DNA from: SABY01 sp964523795
GTDB lineage: Bacteria > Bacteroidota > Bacteroidia > Bacteroidales > 4484-276
Direction of reading: 5' to 3'
DNA: 64,000 nucleotides
Assembly: GCA_964523795.1 (NCBI GenBank)
Contig: CAZGAO010000015.1
Coordinates: forward strand, 6,905-70,904
The position numbers and the translations under genes were made by a program. This document shows, piece by piece, positions 42,905 through 51,143 of the stretch. Numbering within the stretch: the stretch's first letter is position 1; each line of letters starts with the position of its first letter. The notes beneath the pieces were generated by a model, which saw only the letters and a list, made by a program, of their open reading frames with translations, had not been told where the DNA came from and did no database searches.

Positions 42905-44842
42905 TTAGATTAATTCGACTTCTTCAATTTTTTCGAGAGTATCCGGGTTCAGGACTTCGATGGTAACGCGGTCGCCGTCGATATGAAAAAACACGAGGGC
43001 ATATTGCGTCGAAAATATTTCCACCTGATCCGACCAGGGCAATTGCTGCTGGGCATAATACGGCGCACCCGCAGCTCCGTTGGTTAACTGCCAAAAGGGT
43101 CGCGAAACCTTCAGATGCTCGTAAGGATAATCATCAGGATAGATATTGGTTTCGGCGGTAAGCTGCATCCGATTGTAATTGTGCTCATCGCCACACAACA
43201 ACGCCAGCGTTTTTTGACTTTTGTTAATCAAAATATCGAGAAACTCATCCCGGCGTTCAATGATGCCTTTGTCCACCGGCTGGCCTGCAACATAAGGGCG
43301 CACGCTGTTGTCGCCATTGTACCACATGTCGTTGTGGGCATGGCCGCCATTGGGAAAAGCCGGTGTATGAATCGTTACAAAAATATGGTCGATGTCATCA
43401 TCGGTTTCCAGTTTGGCAATGATTTCTTCTAACCATGCCAACTGATTATCCATAATGTAACCATGTGGATTTCCCGAGCTAAGCGAAATAGTCTCTTGTG
43501 ATGGTGCGTACCAGTAGTTTGAATTCAAGACCACCATCGCCACATTGGCATAGGTATAGTAAAATACCGATTCCTGATAGGAAGGAAAATCGGTGGTAGC
43601 GGGATCGGGATCATAGGCTGAGCCGTCCTCACTTTGGAGACTTGCCGCCGGATTGACTACCACATCGGCAAAGACTGATTCAGCAGATTGGCTGTCCCAG
43701 GGAAACTTGTCGATGGAAGCCACCATTTCGTTATCCGCGACAAAATTGATGTTTAAAGCCTCGTGGTTGCCCATTCCCAAAATAAAGGGAATACGATGGG
43801 CAAAGGGTTCGATACCCCGTTTAAAGTTTTGATACTGCAAAAGCATGTAATCTTTGTCGGTAGAATAACCGTTGATAAGGTCGCCGGTAAACTGCAAAAA
43901 ATCTGCGTTTTTGGCCAGGGTCAAGGCTGCTATTTTTTTTACAATATAAACATTCGAACCATAAAGGTTGCGTTCGCCACCACCTTTTCCGGCTCGGCTG
44001 TCGCTGGCAAAGGCAAAGGTGAAGGCCTGGCGCGAACCTTTTTCGGGTGCAGTTTTAAGTTCCAATTCGCGGCGGTAGTCGTCCACGAGCAAAGTGTATT
44101 TGTATTTTGTATCCGCCTTCAGGCCGTCAATTACAATTTCGTGATTCGTGCGCTTACCCCGGTTTTTAAAAGTTTTTCCATTGATTTCTATTTCAGCTTT
44201 GCTATCAAAATTTGTGGTAAAACTAAGGATGGCAGAGTGTGGTCCCAGCTGGCTAAGATAAGGGCCATCGATAACAGTTACTGCATTGCTAAAGGGAAAG
44301 GCTCCAGATAAGCGCACACGCCCATCGTAAATAAAACTTCCATCGTAAAACACAATACGATAGCCAAGCAGGGTTTGGCCGCTGGTTTCCCAGTTGGTAA
44401 AATCATATTTGCCACGCAGGGCAGCCATGGGTATCACCGCCTTGCCCCCGCTGATGACGGCCGGCTTTTTAAAATAAACAGGCTGCGGAAAGTTTATACC
44501 CTCCTCGTTTATCAATCCATAATAAATCAGGCCTTCAAAGCCCGGTGCCTGAAAATCAAACTCCACGCCTGCATCGGTGGCCACAGGGTTGATTTGAAAT
44601 TCGCTATAGCGAAATTCTTCGATATCAACGGCATAAATGCTATCACCGGTTTCGGGATGCAGGAAATAAATCTGCCCGGCATCGTCCACAAATATGTTGG
44701 AATAGCTTTTCGGAATCTCCCCGGCATGGCTGATTCTGGGCAAGTGATCCTGCGGAACCGTATTCATGTTTCGCTTAAGGATAAAGCCGGTAAAGAGAAG
44801 GAATAGCGTGAGGACAGTCAGAAATAAGTGGCTTCTTTTCAT
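42905..44842 (-). CDS. Exported metallophosphoesterase with N-terminal beta domains
   Basis: A 645-residue exported protein with an N-terminal hydrophobic segment (about 5-22). Beta-rich domains come first, with an Fn3-like purple-acid-phosphatase N-terminal domain at about 190-260 (LGPHSAILSFTTNFDSKAEIEI), then a calcineurin-like phosphoesterase. Metal-binding motifs are FASDSRAGKG, FLQFTGDLINGY, GMGNHEAL, VTIHTPAFPNGGH and LLCGDEHNYNR. The first motif is DxR rather than DxH, as in some family members. Substrate unknown; phosphodiester or phosphomonoester in the periplasm. The ATG at 44842 is preferred to a TTG five codons up that would overlap the aldehyde dehydrogenase. Confidence 0.85.
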   Translation of the reverse strand: MKRSHLFLTVLTLFLLFTGFILKRNMNTVPQDHLPRISHAGEIPKSYSNIFVDDAGQIYFLHPETGDSIYAVDIEEFRYSEFQINPVATDAGVEFDFQAPGFEGLIYYGLINEEGINFPQPVYFKKPAVISGGKAVIPMAALRGKYDFTNWETSGQTLLGYRIVFYDGSFIYDGRVRLSGAFPFSNAVTVIDGPYLSQLGPHSAILSFTTNFDSKAEIEINGKTFKNRGKRTNHEIVIDGLKADTKYKYTLLVDDYRRELELKTAPEKGSRQAFTFAFASDSRAGKGGGERNLYGSNVYIVKKIAALTLAKNADFLQFTGDLINGYSTDKDYMLLQYQNFKRGIEPFAHRIPFILGMGNHEALNINFVADNEMVASIDKFPWDSQSAESVFADVVVNPAASLQSEDGSAYDPDPATTDFPSYQESVFYYTYANVAMVVLNSNYWYAPSQETISLSSGNPHGYIMDNQLAWLEEIIAKLETDDDIDHIFVTIHTPAFPNGGHAHNDMWYNGDNSVRPYVAGQPVDKGIIERRDEFLDILINKSQKTLALLCGDEHNYNRMQLTAETNIYPDDYPYEHLKVSRPFWQLTNGAAGAPYYAQQQLPWSDQVEIFSTQYALVFFHIDGDRVTIEVLNPDTLEKIEEVELI

Positions 44843-44846
44843 GATC

Positions 44847-46208
44847 TTACTTATCAATTGAAACAGTTTTGATATTCACAAACTCCCGGATGCCATAATA
44901 CGAAAGCTCGCGACCATAGCCCGAATTTTTGATACCTCCAAAGGGAAGTCGCGGATCGGATTTAGTCATGGCGTTTACAAAAACGGCTCCCGACTCTATG
45001 CGCCGCGCCAGTGTTTCGCCGCGTTTTATATCCTTCGTCCAGATGCTGGCACCCAGGCCGTAGTTACTTTTATTGGCCAGGATTATGGCTTCTTCTTCAT
45101 CTTTGGCTTTTATGACCGCCATCACCGGGCCGAAAGTTTCTTCATCGAAAAGCGTCATTTCTGGCTTAACATCAATAACCAGGGTGGCCTCATAATAAAA
45201 CCCTTCGCCATCGATGCGCTTGCCACCCAAAAGAAGTTTTGCTCCGGAAGCGATCGACTTTTGCACCTGGACATTTAAATCCTCGAGAATGTCAGGACGA
45301 GCCAGCGGACCATAATCCGTTTCGGCATTTTCCGGATTGCCGGTTTTCATGTTTTTAATTAATTGGCTTGCTTTTTCAACAAAGGCCTCATAAACCTCTT
45401 GAACCACAATAAATCGCTTGGCAGCAATGCAACTTTGGCCTGCATTGATCATCCGGGCTTTAACGGCAGCTTCCATGCACTTATCCAAATCAGCATCGGC
45501 AAGCACAATGTAAGGATCAGAACCTCCAAGCTCAAGCACCATTTTCTTGAGTTCCTTTCCAGATTGCTCCGCTACTTTTCGACCAGCACTTTCGCTACCG
45601 GTGAGTGTTGCAGCCATAATTTTTTTATTTTGGATAAGATGATGCACCTCCCTGCCACCAATCAGGCAGGTACGGAAAATATTTTTGGGGAAACCGGCAT
45701 CTGCAAAAAGTGCTTCGATGGCCAGGGCGCAGCCCGGAACGTTGGAAGCATGTTTTAATACTGCCGCATTGCCTGCCATCAGCGCAGGAGCAGCAAAACG
45801 GAAAACCTGCCAGAAGGGAAAATTCCAGGGCATCACTGCCAAAACCGGACCCAGAGGCTCGAAGGCTACCAGACTGCGAAAAGCATCGCTTTCGATAATT
45901 TCATCCTGCAAAAAGGTAGCAGCGTTTTCGGCATAATAACGGCAAACCCACGCCGACTTTTCTACTTCGGCCTCAGCTTCGCCAATTATCTTACCCATCT
46001 CGCGGGTGATTAGCAAGCCCAGTTCATGTTTTCGTTCATCAAGCAAATCGGCGAGCCTGTGAATCAAAGCTGCCTTGTATTCAAAACTTCGGGTTTTCCA
46101 ATCATCCCAGGCATGGTAAACCTGATCGATGATTTCGTTGCATTGGGCAACCGTGTGCTCGGTGTAAGTGTCGATTATTTGACCCGTGGCCGGATTAATA
46201 CTTTTCAT
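44847..46208 (-). CDS. NAD(P)-dependent aldehyde dehydrogenase (succinate-semialdehyde type)
   Basis: A 453-residue ALDH. The catalytic Cys is in NAGQSCIAAKR, the general base Glu in LELGGSDPY, the cofactor motif in MPWNFPFWQV and GSESAGRKVAEQ, and the conserved FDEETFGPV is present. The ending LPFGGIKNSGYGRELSYYGIREF and the opening INPATGQIIDTY match short succinate-semialdehyde dehydrogenases of the YneI/Sad type, which feed GABA carbon to the TCA cycle; the substrate is inference. It is first of an operon with the phosphoesterase (4 bp) and trmD. Confidence 0.87.
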   Translation of the reverse strand: MKSINPATGQIIDTYTEHTVAQCNEIIDQVYHAWDDWKTRSFEYKAALIHRLADLLDERKHELGLLITREMGKIIGEAEAEVEKSAWVCRYYAENAATFLQDEIIESDAFRSLVAFEPLGPVLAVMPWNFPFWQVFRFAAPALMAGNAAVLKHASNVPGCALAIEALFADAGFPKNIFRTCLIGGREVHHLIQNKKIMAATLTGSESAGRKVAEQSGKELKKMVLELGGSDPYIVLADADLDKCMEAAVKARMINAGQSCIAAKRFIVVQEVYEAFVEKASQLIKNMKTGNPENAETDYGPLARPDILEDLNVQVQKSIASGAKLLLGGKRIDGEGFYYEATLVIDVKPEMTLFDEETFGPVMAVIKAKDEEEAIILANKSNYGLGASIWTKDIKRGETLARRIESGAVFVNAMTKSDPRLPFGGIKNSGYGRELSYYGIREFVNIKTVSIDK

Positions 46209-46223
46209 TTTGCTAATGATGAT

Positions 46224-46231
46224 TATTTTTG
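46224..46231 (+). promoter_or_regulatory. Promoter -7 box TATTTTTG for the HAD gene
   Basis: Exact TAnnTTTG match, 19 bp before the TTG start at 46251. It almost touches the minus-strand -7 box at 46240-46247. Confidence 0.5.
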
Positions 46232-46239
46232 CGAAAATA

Positions 46240-46247
46240 CAAAATTA
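46240..46247 (-). promoter_or_regulatory. Promoter -7 box TAATTTTG for the aldehyde dehydrogenase operon
   Basis: Exact minus-strand match, 31 bp before the ATG at 46208. It lies inside the region transcribed from the opposite promoter. Confidence 0.5.
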
Positions 46248-46250
46248 AAA

Positions 46251-46913
46251 TTGACACATACAAATATCAAAGACCTGAAAAAGGTAAAGGCCATAATCTG
46301 GGACTGGAACGGAACCCTGCTCGATGACCTCGAAATTAGTATAGCAGCGATGAACCGGATGCTGAAAAAGCGAAACAGCCCCTTGCTCGAAAAGGAGCAA
46401 TACAAAGAAATATTCACCTTTCCGGTGCGGGATTATTACACACATGCCGGCCTCCACTTTGCCGAAGACGAATGGGATGCGGTGGCGATGGAATTTATCG
46501 ATAACTATCGCGATACTGTTAAGGCTGCCTGCTTCCACACCCAAAGCAGCGATTTGCTGCGCTACCTCGCGAAAGGCCAATACCGGCAATTTGTGCTTTC
46601 GGCCATGCAGCAGGACTTCCTCACCGAAACCATCGGTCAACGGATCGACCTGAACCTGTTCGAGGAAATTGTAGGGCTTAACAATCATTACGCACATACC
46701 AAGGTGGACAATGCCATTACCCTGGTAAAAAATACCGGATTGAACAAGAATGAAATTGTGATGATTGGGGACACACTCCACGATTTTGAGGTAGCTGAGG
46801 CGGTAGGCACCGCCTGTATTTTGTTTGCCGGCGGCCATCAGTCGCGAAGCCGCCTCGAAACATCCGGGACGCTGGTGATAGAGGAATTGGACGAATTGAG
46901 GAAGTGGCTTTAG
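46251..46913 (+). CDS. HAD-superfamily phosphatase, phosphoglycolate phosphatase-like
   Basis: A 220-residue class I HAD hydrolase. Motif I is IIWDWNGTLLDD, with D18 as the nucleophile and Asn20 where most phosphatases have the acid/base Asp; motif II is QFVLSAMQ, with a Lys near HTKVDNA as motif III, and motif IV MIGDTLHDFEVA. The helical cap sits between motifs I and II. The open frame extends upstream, but through the divergent gene and promoter; the TTG at 46251 just after the -7 box is the best start. Substrate unknown. Confidence 0.8.
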   Translation: MTHTNIKDLKKVKAIIWDWNGTLLDDLEISIAAMNRMLKKRNSPLLEKEQYKEIFTFPVRDYYTHAGLHFAEDEWDAVAMEFIDNYRDTVKAACFHTQSSDLLRYLAKGQYRQFVLSAMQQDFLTETIGQRIDLNLFEEIVGLNNHYAHTKVDNAITLVKNTGLNKNEIVMIGDTLHDFEVAEAVGTACILFAGGHQSRSRLETSGTLVIEELDELRKWL

Positions 46914-46946
46914 GGTGTTGTTTCCTAAAAGGATCTTTTTTTTTTT

Positions 46947-46979
46947 GACGTTTCGAGATCCTGCGGATGCTCGAAAGTC
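46947..46979. terminator. Hairpin between convergent HAD and MORN genes
   Basis: GACGTTTCGAGATCC faces GGATGCTCGAAAGTC with a 3-nt loop and two small bulges. A T run precedes it on the plus strand, which is an A run there for minus-strand reading, so it could end the MORN transcript or be a repeat. Confidence 0.45.
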
Positions 46980-47023
46980 AGGGGGAAAATTTCCCACAGA
47001 AACTTTAGAATGAAAATGTAGGT

Positions 47024-47749
47024 TTACTCTTTCTTAGGTTTAATCTCTATCAAACTTTCCTGGCCGGTTTTAATTCCCCGATCATAATATTCAACCCTTT
47101 GCAATTCGCCTTCCTCGTTATAGTAATTCCATTGTCCATTCATCAGTCCCATCACATATTTGCCGGCAGCCTGAGCCCGGCCATTTTTATGATAATAAGT
47201 AATGGTGTCATTCAGGGTATCGTTCCGGTAATAGCCCTCGGTTTTTAGAATTCCATTTTTAAAATATTGCAGCCAGCGGTTTTGCCTCATGCCATTGCCA
47301 TATTCTATCAACTCAGATGTATCGCCATTTTGATAAAAAGTAACAAAGGCTCCTTCGAGCACATTTTCCAGATAGGTTTCGCTGGTAAGCATTTGCCCGA
47401 ATTTATCATAAAAAAGCCATTGACCTTCCTTCTTCTGATTTTTGTAGCTTCCTTCCGACATCTTAAAACCATTGGGATGCAAAGTAGTGGTGTGGGCATC
47501 GCTACCCAGATTGGAAAGTATGGAAGTAGCTTTTAATTTGCCATCGTCATAATAATAGCGAAAGGTTCCGTTTGGAATATCATCAGCAAAATTCCCTTCG
47601 TATTTAATGTGTCCCTTTGCATCTTTCTTTCGCCAAAATCCCTGCTTCAGCCCCTGCTCATCAACCTTATTGATAGTATCGGCCTTTTGTGAAAAGACTG
47701 CCAACGGCATTATCAAAATCAAGAATCCTATCCAAATGCTATTTTTCAT
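47024..47749 (-). CDS. Secreted MORN-repeat protein (YwqK-like)
   Basis: A 241-residue exported protein (signal to VFSQK) made of repeated MORN_2 units of about 20-23 residues such as GHIKYEGNFADDIPNGTFRYYYDDGKLKA, each with a G-x-W or G-x-F-x-Y-Y-x-N-G core. Annotation pipelines often call these YwqK family antitoxins, but there is no toxin here and no evidence of that role. It probably forms a beta-sheet stack at the envelope. A near -7 box TACTTTCG lies upstream on the minus strand. Confidence 0.82.
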   Translation of the reverse strand: MKNSIWIGFLILIMPLAVFSQKADTINKVDEQGLKQGFWRKKDAKGHIKYEGNFADDIPNGTFRYYYDDGKLKATSILSNLGSDAHTTTLHPNGFKMSEGSYKNQKKEGQWLFYDKFGQMLTSETYLENVLEGAFVTFYQNGDTSELIEYGNGMRQNRWLQYFKNGILKTEGYYRNDTLNDTITYYHKNGRAQAAGKYVMGLMNGQWNYYNEEGELQRVEYYDRGIKTGQESLIEIKPKKE

Positions 47750-47832
47750 TATAAAACCAAATTAATTATATGATAATTTTACGAAAGTAAACGAACAATG
47801 GCAGGGTGTATTATTAAGCGCAACAAAACCAT

Positions 47833-47840
47833 TACTTTTG
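47833..47840 (+). promoter_or_regulatory. Promoter -7 box TACTTTTG for recR
   Basis: Exact match, 23 bp before the TTG start. It lies within the longer open frame, which argues against the upstream ATG at 47798. Confidence 0.5.
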
Positions 47841-47863
47841 CAAAAAATAAATCATTACACATT

Positions 47864-48493
47864 TTGAATAACTATTCGTCGAAACTACTGGAACAAGCTG
47901 TTGAAGAACTATCGAGATTGCCGGGCATTGGCAAGCGGACGGCCTTGCGCCTGGCGCTGCACCTGCTGCGCGAAGACAAAAACAGCGTGGAAGGCCTGAG
48001 TGCCGCGCTGGTAAATATGCGTCACAAGATAAAGCACTGCAAGGTGTGCCACAACATTTCGGATACGGAGCTGTGCAGTATTTGCAGCGACCCCAAGCGC
48101 GACCGGTCCTTGATTTGCGTGGTGGAGGATATCCGCGATGTGATGGCCATCGAAAAAACTACCCAATATAGGGGCTTGTACCACGTACTTGGAGGCATTA
48201 TTTCGCCCATGGACGGGATTGGCCCCAAAGATTTAAGCATCGAAAACCTGGTGGAACGTATCGAACAATCGGAAACAAGAGAGATAATTTTTGCCCTGGC
48301 GGCAACCATCGAGGGCGACACCACCAATTTTTATATCTACCGTCAGCTTAGCAAATTTGACCTCAATATTACCTCCATCGCGCGAGGTGTAGCTGTGGGC
48401 GATGAACTAGAATATGCCGATGAAATTACCCTTGGACGATCGATTCTTACACGCACGCCTTACGAAAACGCGATGCAAAAACACGCTATTTAG
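47864..48493 (+). CDS. recR: Recombination protein RecR
   Basis: A 209-residue member of the RecFOR pathway that helps load RecA at gaps. Helix-hairpin-helix (ELSRLPGIGKRTALRLALHLL), four-Cys zinc finger (CKVCHNISDTELCSIC), Toprim domain (ICVVEDIRDVMAIEKT, YHVLGGIISPMDGIGP) and Walker-B-like end are all present. Family proteins start about ten residues before the HhH, so the TTG at 47864 (MNNYSSKLLEQ) is preferred over an ATG at 47798 that lies ahead of the promoter. Confidence 0.94.
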   Translation: MNNYSSKLLEQAVEELSRLPGIGKRTALRLALHLLREDKNSVEGLSAALVNMRHKIKHCKVCHNISDTELCSICSDPKRDRSLICVVEDIRDVMAIEKTTQYRGLYHVLGGIISPMDGIGPKDLSIENLVERIEQSETREIIFALAATIEGDTTNFYIYRQLSKFDLNITSIARGVAVGDELEYADEITLGRSILTRTPYENAMQKHAI

Positions 48494-48943
48494 TGTCTGT
48501 CTTTTTAGTACGTTATTTGAATTATGAATTGCCCTGTCCTTTAGGGCAGGGTTTAAATTGGGAAGATGAAAAACCCCGCAATTTCGCAACGCCTGCGGCG
48601 TTGCGAAATTGCGGGGGCTATTGGCAAGCTCATTTTTCCCCGGGTTAAAACCCGGGGCAATTCAAAACATCGACTTTATGGACAGACGCTATTTAGTGTC
48701 TGTTCATAAAGTGAATACATTTCGATTTCCAGGTCTGTCAGTTAACGGACGTGGCTATTCATAATACAATAAACTTACTAAAAAGGCAAGCATTAGATGG
48801 TTTTGGAAGTGGAAGATCCAATACACATATTTCTATTGTTTTTATGGGAATTAAAAGAAAATGTTAATTATTTGCTGGGGTAAAATCCAAGCAATCGATC
48901 TTGTAATTGCTTTTATGGATAGTTATTGAAGAAAAGTGAAGTT
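48494..48943. other. Intergenic cluster of palindromes
   Basis: About 450 bp without a gene. The left 220 bp holds four inverted repeats in a row, listed as one repeat feature; the right 230 bp is A+T rich and shows nothing clear. Confidence 0.7.
48531..48713. repeat. Four adjacent palindromes including a perfect 43-bp hairpin
   Basis: GCCCT...AGGGC (48531-48547); a perfect hairpin with 20-bp arms (left arm CCCCGCAATTTCGCAACGCC) and 3-nt loop (48574-48616); CCCCGGGTT/AACCCGGGG (48638-48657); and ACTTTATGGACAGACGC facing a near-complement TAGTGTCTGTTCATAAAGT (48673-48713). TAGTGTCTGTC also starts just before the group (near 48491), so the block may be a composite element with similar ends. 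Confidence 0.75.
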
Positions 48944-49387
48944 TTATAAAAGCCCGTGGGTTCTCATTGCCTCTGCTAAATCAGCATTTTTGCGTGCAAA
49001 ATCCCGAAGTACCGAGAGGACACTACTGGATTTTGTATCGGATTGTGCGGCTTTATCCAAGGCTGGTTTCAGGGCTGTCCTTCTATCCCATATCATATAG
49101 CCCAACATAAAAATCATAAGCATGGCAATAAAAGTGATAAGCGAGAAAAGGTAATCGATCCTGTTATTTATGGCTTCAAATCTAATATCCATTTGTGTTT
49201 CAAGTGCTTCAAATTTGATGTCCATTTTTGATTCCAGGGCATTCATCCGTATTTCCAGAGCTTCCATTTTTGCTTCAACCCTGATAACTCTGTCCCGATC
49301 GTCAAGGGTATAAGGAACTTCCTGGATTTGCGCATGGCTTGCCGAAAAAAGTCCAATCAAAAATATTATTAAAACTAACTTTTTCAT
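48944..49387 (-). CDS. Small coiled-coil membrane protein
   Basis: A 147-residue protein from the ATG at 49387: a signal peptide (to SHAQ), a coiled coil of about 50 residues built of repeated blocks (EALEIRMNALESKMDIKFEALETQMDIRFEAINNR, given only in outline), one transmembrane helix (LFSLITFIAMLMIFMLGYMIW) and a short cytoplasmic tail. The repeats are approximately 11 residues. It resembles small hypothetical proteins of Bacteroidota; function unknown. Confidence 0.65.
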   Translation of the reverse strand: MKKLVLIIFLIGLFSASHAQIQEVPYTLDDRDRVIRVEAKMEALEIRMNALESKMDIKFEALETQMDIRFEAINNRIDYLFSLITFIAMLMIFMLGYMIWDRRTALKPALDKAAQSDTKSSSVLSVLRDFARKNADLAEAMRTHGLL

Positions 49388-49405
49388 ATTTAATATGATT
49401 TGGGG

Positions 49406-49413
49406 CAAAGATA
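49406..49413 (-). promoter_or_regulatory. Promoter -7 box TATCTTTG for the coiled-coil gene
   Basis: Exact minus-strand TAnnTTTG match, 18 bp before the ATG at 49387. Confidence 0.5.
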
Positions 49414-49471
49414 AATTATTATTTTCAGATATTATTTAATCTTTCCCATGCGTGCTCCAAATACCTGTTTG

Positions 49472-50638
49472 CTAACGATTAATCAGCGAAACGCTTAAAA
49501 TTTTGCAAGCCATCTTGAGCAGGGACTTGTGCAAGCCAGGGATTACCAAATGATGATTTCCCAGCGGATGATGCTTGAGTACTTCGGCATCCTGCTCGGC
49601 GATGCTCACCTCGATTTGGGTGCGGCAGGCGTGAGGGCTTTTGTGATTGGAAATGATCTTGCCTTCGCTGATAAAAACGCGATCGAGGGTACTGTTGAAA
49701 CGGAATAAGGTGATGTTTCCGAAGGGGAATTTTCCGGCAACGGCCGTTCCCTTGCCCGTTTCGTAATGGCTATCCACATCCACTTCTTCCAATAGATATG
49801 TGGGGGCGGTGCAATGTGCCAGACGCACACAGTCGAGGCTTACTTTGATAAGGTTGGCCATCCACGGGATAGAGCCTGTTATGGCTCGGATAAACATCAT
49901 ACCGGCAGCACTACAAATATCGCCCTCGCATCCTGCGGGCACGCCGAGGTCGTTGAAATGCGACAGTGCTAAGCAAGCGGTTACTCCTTTATTTTGCACC
50001 AGCGAAAAACATTCGATAGTCAGGGCATCCAGGTTTTCGCGTTCCACCACCTGCTTTAGTGCTTCGTAAACACGCCCGGCATCTTCGATGGACTTTTGTT
50101 GAGTTTCTGAAAATTTTTTCAGAAAGTCAACATCGGGATCAAAACCAGTATAATCGCTCACTTCGGCCCAGCTAATATTTTTAAGATTAATACCCATTTT
50201 GCTTTTCAAAAGCGGGGCTTCAATGGTTGAGGTTAAAAGCCAGGGCGACACCTCACCGATCAGTCCCAGTCTTTGCTCTTGCAATTCCTGAATTCCTTCG
50301 CAGGCATCAAAAAAACGTTGGATAATCATCCGGTCGTGGGCTTCGTGCAGGTCGGTGAGCATGGCCGGAATGTTTTCATAGTCCAGAAAGGCTTTAAGCT
50401 CAGAGGCAGCCGCATACGAGTTGTTTTCCTCGAAGGCTGTGAGCAGGTAAAAATGCTTGCCTCTGATGTAGCGCAGGGCTTCCTTCTCAGAGCCACCGCT
50501 CAAAAATACAAGCATGTCAGGTTCGGGCGAGTAGAATTCAAATTGCTGATGGGGAAATAATTGTTTAAACTTTTCCTTTCCCTCTCTGAAGATGCTTTCA
50601 GGTGCATTGTGGAAGGCCAATAATTTTACATTTATCAT
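49472..50638 (-). CDS. Fucose/arabinose isomerase-like protein
   Basis: A 388-residue cytoplasmic protein. The pattern GLIGEVSPWLL, then ALTIECFSLVQNKGVTACLALSHFNDLGVPAGCEGD, and later AHCTAPTYLL, HYETGKGTAVAGKFPFGNITLFRF matches the L-fucose/L-arabinose isomerase-like fold, where acidic residues and a His bind Mn2+. Glu in TIECFS and in CEGD are candidate ligands. Whether it isomerises a sugar is unknown; related proteins often lack known substrates. It is a single gene with its own -7 box. Confidence 0.65.
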   Translation of the reverse strand: MINVKLLAFHNAPESIFREGKEKFKQLFPHQQFEFYSPEPDMLVFLSGGSEKEALRYIRGKHFYLLTAFEENNSYAAASELKAFLDYENIPAMLTDLHEAHDRMIIQRFFDACEGIQELQEQRLGLIGEVSPWLLTSTIEAPLLKSKMGINLKNISWAEVSDYTGFDPDVDFLKKFSETQQKSIEDAGRVYEALKQVVERENLDALTIECFSLVQNKGVTACLALSHFNDLGVPAGCEGDICSAAGMMFIRAITGSIPWMANLIKVSLDCVRLAHCTAPTYLLEEVDVDSHYETGKGTAVAGKFPFGNITLFRFNSTLDRVFISEGKIISNHKSPHACRTQIEVSIAEQDAEVLKHHPLGNHHLVIPGLHKSLLKMACKILSVSLINR

Positions 50639-50655
50639 CGCTTTTATTTTTTCAA

Positions 50656-50663
50656 CAAATGTA
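50656..50663 (-). promoter_or_regulatory. Promoter -7 box TACATTTG for the isomerase-like gene
   Basis: Exact minus-strand match, 17 bp before the ATG at 50638. Confidence 0.5.
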
Positions 50664-50731
50664 GTTAATCTTAATGTAGGAAAGATTTATTATTTTTATC
50701 AATGGAATGTTTTTGCAGATGTGTTCCTCTC

Positions 50732-50897
50732 AGGAGATTTCTCCTGCCGCGTTGCGACATCGAAATGACACTATCGGATTGGTTCGAGGGCTAGGGGAAG
50801 CGGGCGCGAAGTGCCCGATTCCCCTACCCCCAATCATTTCGTGGACGGTGTCATTTCGACCAAAACACACAGCGAAGTCCCGCACGTGCGGGACTTC
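50732..50897. repeat. Composite palindromic repeat upstream of the TonB receptor
   Basis: AGGAGATTTCTCCT (50732-50745), an 11-bp inverted pair CGAAATGACAC / GTGTCATTTCG (50761-50771 and 50848-50858), and a perfect 24-bp palindrome with arm GAAGTCCCGCAC (50874-50897). The CGAAATGACA motif is a known type of dispersed repeat in many bacteria. The rest of 50639-51139 has no gene. Confidence 0.65.
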
Positions 50898-51034
50898 ACT
50901 CCACATTACCTCATTATGCTCAATAAACTTGAGTTGTCTCTCGAATTGACCTTCTTCTAATTAATACAGATTTTGCTTGATGCAAACATTTCGGCGGATG
51001 CTTCGTTACTGCTTTCGGCAATGTTGATTTGTTT

Positions 51035-51042
51035 TATTTTTG
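51035..51042 (+). promoter_or_regulatory. Promoter -7 box TATTTTTG for the TonB receptor
   Basis: Exact match, 97 bp before the TTG start, giving a leader of about 90 nt that includes the mini-ORF at 51102-51143. Confidence 0.45.
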
Positions 51043-51101
51043 CATTATAATTAGCAATTTGAATATTAAAACATTAAGACGGCAATTTATTAATTAATAA
51101 A

Positions 51102-51143
51102 ATGAAAATTTATTTTTTTACCCAAACCACCCTGGCACTTTGA
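51102..51143 (+). other. 13-codon upstream mini-ORF whose stop overlaps the receptor start
   Basis: ATG at 51102 encodes MKIYFFTQTTLAL and stops at TGA (51141-51143), overlapping the TTG (51140-51142) of the receptor as TTGA. It may couple translation, or mark a single-base error in the T run before it. Confidence 0.35.

Noticed and set aside
47024..47749. Antitoxin of the YwqK family
   Set aside because: The protein is exported and made of MORN repeats; no toxin gene is adjacent, so the name is not supported.
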